From Bolinopsis microptera (Eukaryota > Ctenophora > Tentaculata > Lobata > Bolinopsidae), in assembly GCF_026151205.1 (NCBI RefSeq), contig NC_087080.1:7421096-7481095 (forward strand): a DNA stretch of 60,000 nt. Direction: 5' to 3'. Positions 55,566 to 60,000 of the stretch are shown piece by piece. The position numbers and the translations under genes were made by a program. The notes below the pieces were generated by a model. That model made no database searches. It was not told the DNA's origin and saw only the letters and a program-made list of their open reading frames with translations. Numbering within the stretch: position 1 is the first letter of the stretch; the number at the start of each line of letters is the position of its first letter.

Positions 55566-56308
55566 AAACGTGCCCTCATAGATTTTTGAGGGCAAGTTTT
55601 TGGGCGCGCTGCGTGACTTTGTCTGAGCAACAGCAAGACGTATAGTTACAATCTCGCAACTATGAACAGACAAGGAAAATATTGTATTAATATCTGTCAA
55701 AGGAATTTAATGTATTTTAACAACTTGTTCTAATAATGCTAATAACTAATCGATGAACCTCATAAATGGTCGGCCCGGTGTGAGTGTATAGTATGGGTTG
55801 TGCTCCGAAATGGGGCGCTGTTATACTTATTGGTTAATACAGCGGCCAATCAGGATCGAGCTGGTTTGTGGCTGCAGTCCAAATTTAGGATCATATCTGA
55901 TTAGGTACCTAATTAGTGATTATGCACTTTAAAGTAAGATTAACTCGGTATTCACAATCCACATGATTAAATCGCTACATTTTGCAAATCAGCTGATATT
56001 TGTAACTTTAAAAAATAGTTGTAACTTATATATTAATACAGGTCCCCGGTTTAACAAGCATTCAGGATAGAAGAACCAGCAGCGGTTAATGACACTAAAA
56101 CAGAGGTGGAGAACAGTAAGAACAGCAGAAAGAGTGGAGTGAGATAAATATCTTTTCTTTTTCTGCACTGGTTTCTGATACTCAACAGTTATTCAAGCCT
56201 GGGTTATGTTTTAAAATTAGATATAGCCAGGCCCATGTCAGTTTTGTTTATGTTCTATTTATCATGAAAAATGATTGTGCTCGGAGTGATCTGGGCAAAA
56301 AATTAATG

Positions 56309-56383
56309 CGAACTTCACGGGGAATCGAACGTGCGACCACTCCGCAAGGTGATCGACGCTCTAGCCGTCACGCCACTCGGGAT
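56309..56383 (-). other. tRNA-like sequence (possible SINE head)
   Basis: The minus strand reads TCCCGAGTGGCGTGACGGCT, then AGAGCGTCGATCACCTTGCG, then GTTCGATTCCCCGTG. An A-box-like (TGGCGTGACGG) and a B-box-like (GTTCGATTC) sequence are correctly spaced. A full cloverleaf with a 7-bp acceptor stem is not obvious, so a tRNA-derived repeat is more likely than a functional tRNA. It lies in the core of the giant inverted-repeat element. Confidence 0.4.
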
Positions 56384-57894
56384 ATACACTGATTAAAATT
56401 GTGATGTCTATATAGTGCTTATTTGGCAGAAATTAGTACAGTATACAATCCTCAATTTTGAGTTTGTTATGATTGTAATTGGGAAGTGGGAACATTAAAC
56501 AACTCTTCTGCATTTAATTGGAACTGTCTGTACAGTGTACACGATAAAATACATTGGGTAATTACGAAGATTGTGTACAGTGCATTCGGGGGCTTTGCTT
56601 TTGACTGATTTATTTTCCGGACAGTTCTTGGAAGTTCAATTAAAACCAGTGCAGTAGAAGAGTAAACTTGCATGAGAGTTAAAATGGTACTATTATAATT
56701 TGTGTTGTCAGGTAAGATTTCAGTTTTCACTTTGATACATTGGTATGTGATTTATATGCTGATTACAGATTACTGATAAAGATTGTTGCATGTACAATTC
56801 AGAAAAATGTGTACATCAAATGAGAGTCTACCTGTCTTTTCATTTCACCTCTTAACTGACAAGTGACATGTCAGAAACATGAGTCGTCTTATAATGATAC
56901 AAACACTATATAGTATATAATAATATGATTTTCTCGTTAAGTAGTCAGCTTGACCTTGGTTGGTTGCAGACAATTGTTAATGTGGATTGTGAATACCGAG
57001 TTAATCTTACTTTAAAGTGCATAATCACTAATTAGGTACCTAATCAGATATGATCCTAAATTTGGACTGCAGCCACAAACCAGCTCGATCCTGATTGGCC
57101 GCTGTATTAACCAATAACAGCGCCCCATTTCAGAGCACAATCCATACTATACACTCACACCGGGCCGACCATTTATGAGGTTCATCGATTAGTTATTAGC
57201 ATTATTAGAACAAGTTGTTAAAATACATTAAATTCCTTTGACAGATATTAATACAATATTTTCCTTGTCTGTTCATAGTTGCGAGATTGTAACTATACGT
57301 TTTGCTGTTGCTCAGACAAAGTCACGCAGCGCGCTCAAAAACTTGCCCTCAAAAATCTATGAGGGCACGTTTATGGTGGTTTTTGAAAGTCGCGAGTAAA
57401 TTTTACTTTTGAAAACTTTTTGTGAGGTGTTTGAAGCCATCTTAATGTCTAAAGAGATGAAACCTTGACTAGCACCTACCTGAAAGGATTTTATCGATCG
57501 GGTTTATCTCAGATTTTCGATATCTCACTTCCTTTTTCCGCAGGTGACCGAAACGTACACGTCATTCTTTCGTAAAGGCGAGTACACTCTCTACTGAAAC
57601 AAGTGCTGTGCGACACATGATTATCCTAGGATGATGAGAGTTAGTTTATGGGAAAGCCCTAACGATGCTTAAAACGATAGGAACTGAAAAGTTTATGAAT
57701 TATTGAAAACTTGTCCCCGGCACTTCGTTGAAGTCGCGAGATTCGATATCCATAAAGTAATGTCGCAAATTACTAGCAAAAACGTGCCCTCACGCGCGGG
57801 GGGTGTATTAGGAAAGAAACGATAAAATGGATTTGAGTAGTAAAATATAGCCTTCGGTAGAGAGAATTCAGAATACTCTGATCTGACGAGGAAT

Positions 57895-57962
57895 TGAAAT
57901 GGGTCATTTCTCATGGCCGTCATCTACTCTAACCACATTTCTCATGGCCGTCATCTACTCGA
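57895..57962 (+). repeat. 36-bp tandem duplication
   Basis: CATTTCTCATGGCCGTCATC followed by TACTCTAACCA / TACTCGAACCC occurs twice in tandem. Confidence 0.85.
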
Positions 57963-60000
57963 ACCCTACTCCAACCAAGAATATCCCTTTTATCTTAAGA
58001 TTTCCACTTTATTATTTGTGGAAGTGTTTCCGTGTTCAAATCTCCCGTTACACGCCTTTTAGTCAGATTTCACTTGTTTTTTCTTTACAATGGGCGACCA
58101 TTGCTAGTGGCAGTAGTATTTTCGTACTTTGTTCAGTCAACTGATTTGGATATTGACAGTTATTCTGTGTTTTAAATCGTTGTCACGTGCCAGAAAACAA
58201 ATGGTTCACCACCAGTATATTTGAAAGACTATTCTGATCACGTGACATTCCATTTTCCACGTATCATAATATGACCTATATCTGATTATTTTGCTAGACA
58301 GACATTTTGAACCCTAGATGAACTTTTTGTTGAGTAGTACTAGTTCTACAATTCTCAGACTTCTCTGGTCCCCTGGTACCAGCTGGCAACTATTGTCTAA
58401 TTGTTTCAGCTACCAGAAGCAATATTTCTACCACGTTATTATAACTTGACTTTCTAAAGAATAAGGAGCAGTCCTTGTGACGTAACTGAAAGAAGGATAT
58501 AAAATAACAGTTACTACAAAAGTTTACCAGATTTTACAGAAGGGGTTACTATGCAGTGCACTAGATAATCCGCTACTCTATTGATATTCAGTAAACGCAT
58601 TATCGTCATTAGTACTTACTACTTTCTTTATGAATTTGCTGTGTTGGACTTGTATTAATGGATCTTTTCCTCAAGTATCCCCTCGGTAGCTCACCCAGTC
58701 CAAGCCATCTAGAAACGGTCTGCTGTTTCAAATGAATAGATAACGTTTAATATCTGTCATAATATTATGATCATTATCGATGTTTCAAACAAAAAACATT
58801 TTTACAAAAATATTCTTCAAAAATATAAAAAAGATCCCGGATTAGTCCCGGCCAAATTTCCAAATTTTGGTCGGGACCGGGATTCCAAAAATAGGCTGAT
58901 TTTTACCAGGACTAGGACTAAGCCGAGATACTGGTCAGGCCTTGAGTATCTATATAATAATAAGTAGTTGTTAGGTTACTAGTTAATTACTAAAACCCAA
59001 GATCTCAGTACCGTGGTAGCTACTTCCTTATATAATAATACGTGATACCTGCCGGTTCCTTAAAACTCAGCATATTAATTCAGTGCATTAGCCCGAACAC
59101 CCGTAATACCCACATCTGTTCACCTTATTCTACAAGATTGTAACCAGTACAGCACCAGGTGCAGTAGCTCTATAACGCACTTCAGAATTGCTACTGATTT
59201 TCAACCGACAGGTCCGACATATCGTATTAAAATATATCGCACAATTTTCAGTGTCTCAATCTCTCTTTATTGTCTGGTACTAACCAAGGAGATGGAGGTT
59301 TCAGGGAAGGAATGGTGTCAGGTTCCCAATAATTGCATCTTATTCGAGGATAGTGGCACCTTTCAGGCATCCGCGAGCACTGAAACGTGGAACCGATGAA
59401 AACAGTATCCCCCTTGCTTTTTATTAGCTGATACATGTTTTAGTCTTACCTTGCTTACACTGCTGTATTGTCGCGTCTTTAAGGTTGGTTAAATGAGAAT
59501 GCTCTCCTACCAGTCTATATAAATTGATTTTCAGCTCAGTTTTCTGCTCCTCGTCATAAAACATAATACAAAGCCCCATGTTTAGCCTCATCAACATATG
59601 TTTTCACTAATTTTTCTGATCCGAAATGTATCGAGGATAACAATCGAAAAGGTCTAAATCTCGAAACTTGATACTCAATTTCTACGTAGTGCTAATCATG
59701 TGGCCCAATGAAACCACGTTACTGTATTGTCACGTGATACCAGCCTGACAAGATCCTTCTTGGTAATCAAGCAATACCCGCCCATCTGGGTCCCGGACTA
59801 CCTTTATATTGTGATCATTGTGTCGCAGTTGGCAGTATTGTTCAGATTCTGTCAAGTGGATCAGAGTCTGATCGAGACCTAAAAGTCGAGCTACAAATAT
59901 CTGGCTCTCGTGGTATAATCATATGCTACCTCTCATTGCATGAATAGTCGTCCCGATTCTTGTTCTTGTTTTTTGAAGGGTTATCGTATATTTGAGATTT
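57963..60000. other. non-coding stretch
   Basis: No gene, exon or RNA recognised. The short frames have no family resemblance. CCCGG-containing GGGACCGGGATT / AGTCCCGGCC words at 58838-58880 are partly palindromic. Confidence 0.45.

Larger units (their letters stand above)
52593..57805. mobile_element. giant inverted-repeat element invaded by a palindromic satellite
   Basis: The ends CACCCCCCGCGCGTGAGGGC and inverse are flanked by TATTA (52588-52592 and 57806-57810). The right arm is continuous: segment A' (57373-57805) adjoins B' (about 56979-57372). The left arm is the same A (52593-53025) and B (about 55566-55973), but split by about 2.54 kb of satellite. Restoring the order conceptually gives arms of about 835 bp around a core of about 1.0 kb with no reading frame of note. 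Non-autonomous; superfamily unknown. Confidence 0.85.

Noticed and set aside
49173-60000. Copine VWA exons
   Set aside because: Looked for DFTxSNGDP-type and later VWA motifs by eye; none found, so the copine is left partial.

Overview
The window is AT-rich nuclear DNA of a multicellular animal. Genes are split by GT-AG introns. A copine and a secreted sushi/EGF protein are present, and transposable elements and satellites make up most of the rest. CR1-type LINEs with PHD and SGNH domains, an Academ/XPG-like DNA transposon, a Helitron, pogo and Polinton-like remnants together suggest a marine invertebrate, plausibly a cnidarian or another early-branching animal. The species cannot be fixed from the sequence alone.

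Layout. 0-10 kb is mostly non-coding, with decayed retroelement, pogo, gag and PolB fragments. 10.5-13.1 kb (minus strand) is a decayed Helitron RepHel gene. A complete miniature LTR element (TRIM: PBS, polypurine tract, 5-bp target duplication) sits in the reading frame that continues from it. 13.75-13.94 kb (minus) holds a RanBP2-type zinc-finger exon. 15.16-16.80 kb (plus) holds the first four exons of a secreted sushi/EGF gene. 17.15-24.11 kb is a nearly intact 7-kb DNA transposon with 330-bp inverted ends. Its one five-exon gene (about 1684 aa, minus) has a hydrophobic N-terminus, a FEN1/XPG-like nuclease domain and a cysteine-rich tail. 24.1-28.2 kb is non-coding, with families of GC-rich palindromes. 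28.6-29.5 kb is a LINE ORF1 reading frame.

30-49.2 kb appears to be one host gene, a copine. A Pro/Gln/Gly/Tyr-repeat exon at 29977-30544 is phase-compatible with C2-domain exons at 43457-49172. The proposed 13-kb intron contains a broken CR1-like LINE (31.3-38.1 kb) and TTAA-flanked hairpin elements (38.2-42.4 kb). The LINE ORF1 carries an AlkB-type dioxygenase domain next to the SGNH esterase. The copine VWA exons were not found. 51.2-57.8 kb contains two adjacent inverted-repeat elements, the larger invaded by a palindromic satellite. 57.8-60 kb shows no recognisable gene.

The two most interesting objects are the AlkB-SGNH LINE protein and the XPG-type transposon, whose full gene structure and termini can be read directly. 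There is no operon logic here. Relations between features are nesting and insertion, which give a relative history: TRIM into the Helitron-derived frame, an unidentified insertion into the LINE ORF1, satellite into the giant-TIR element, and that element at the edge of a TTA-flanked element.
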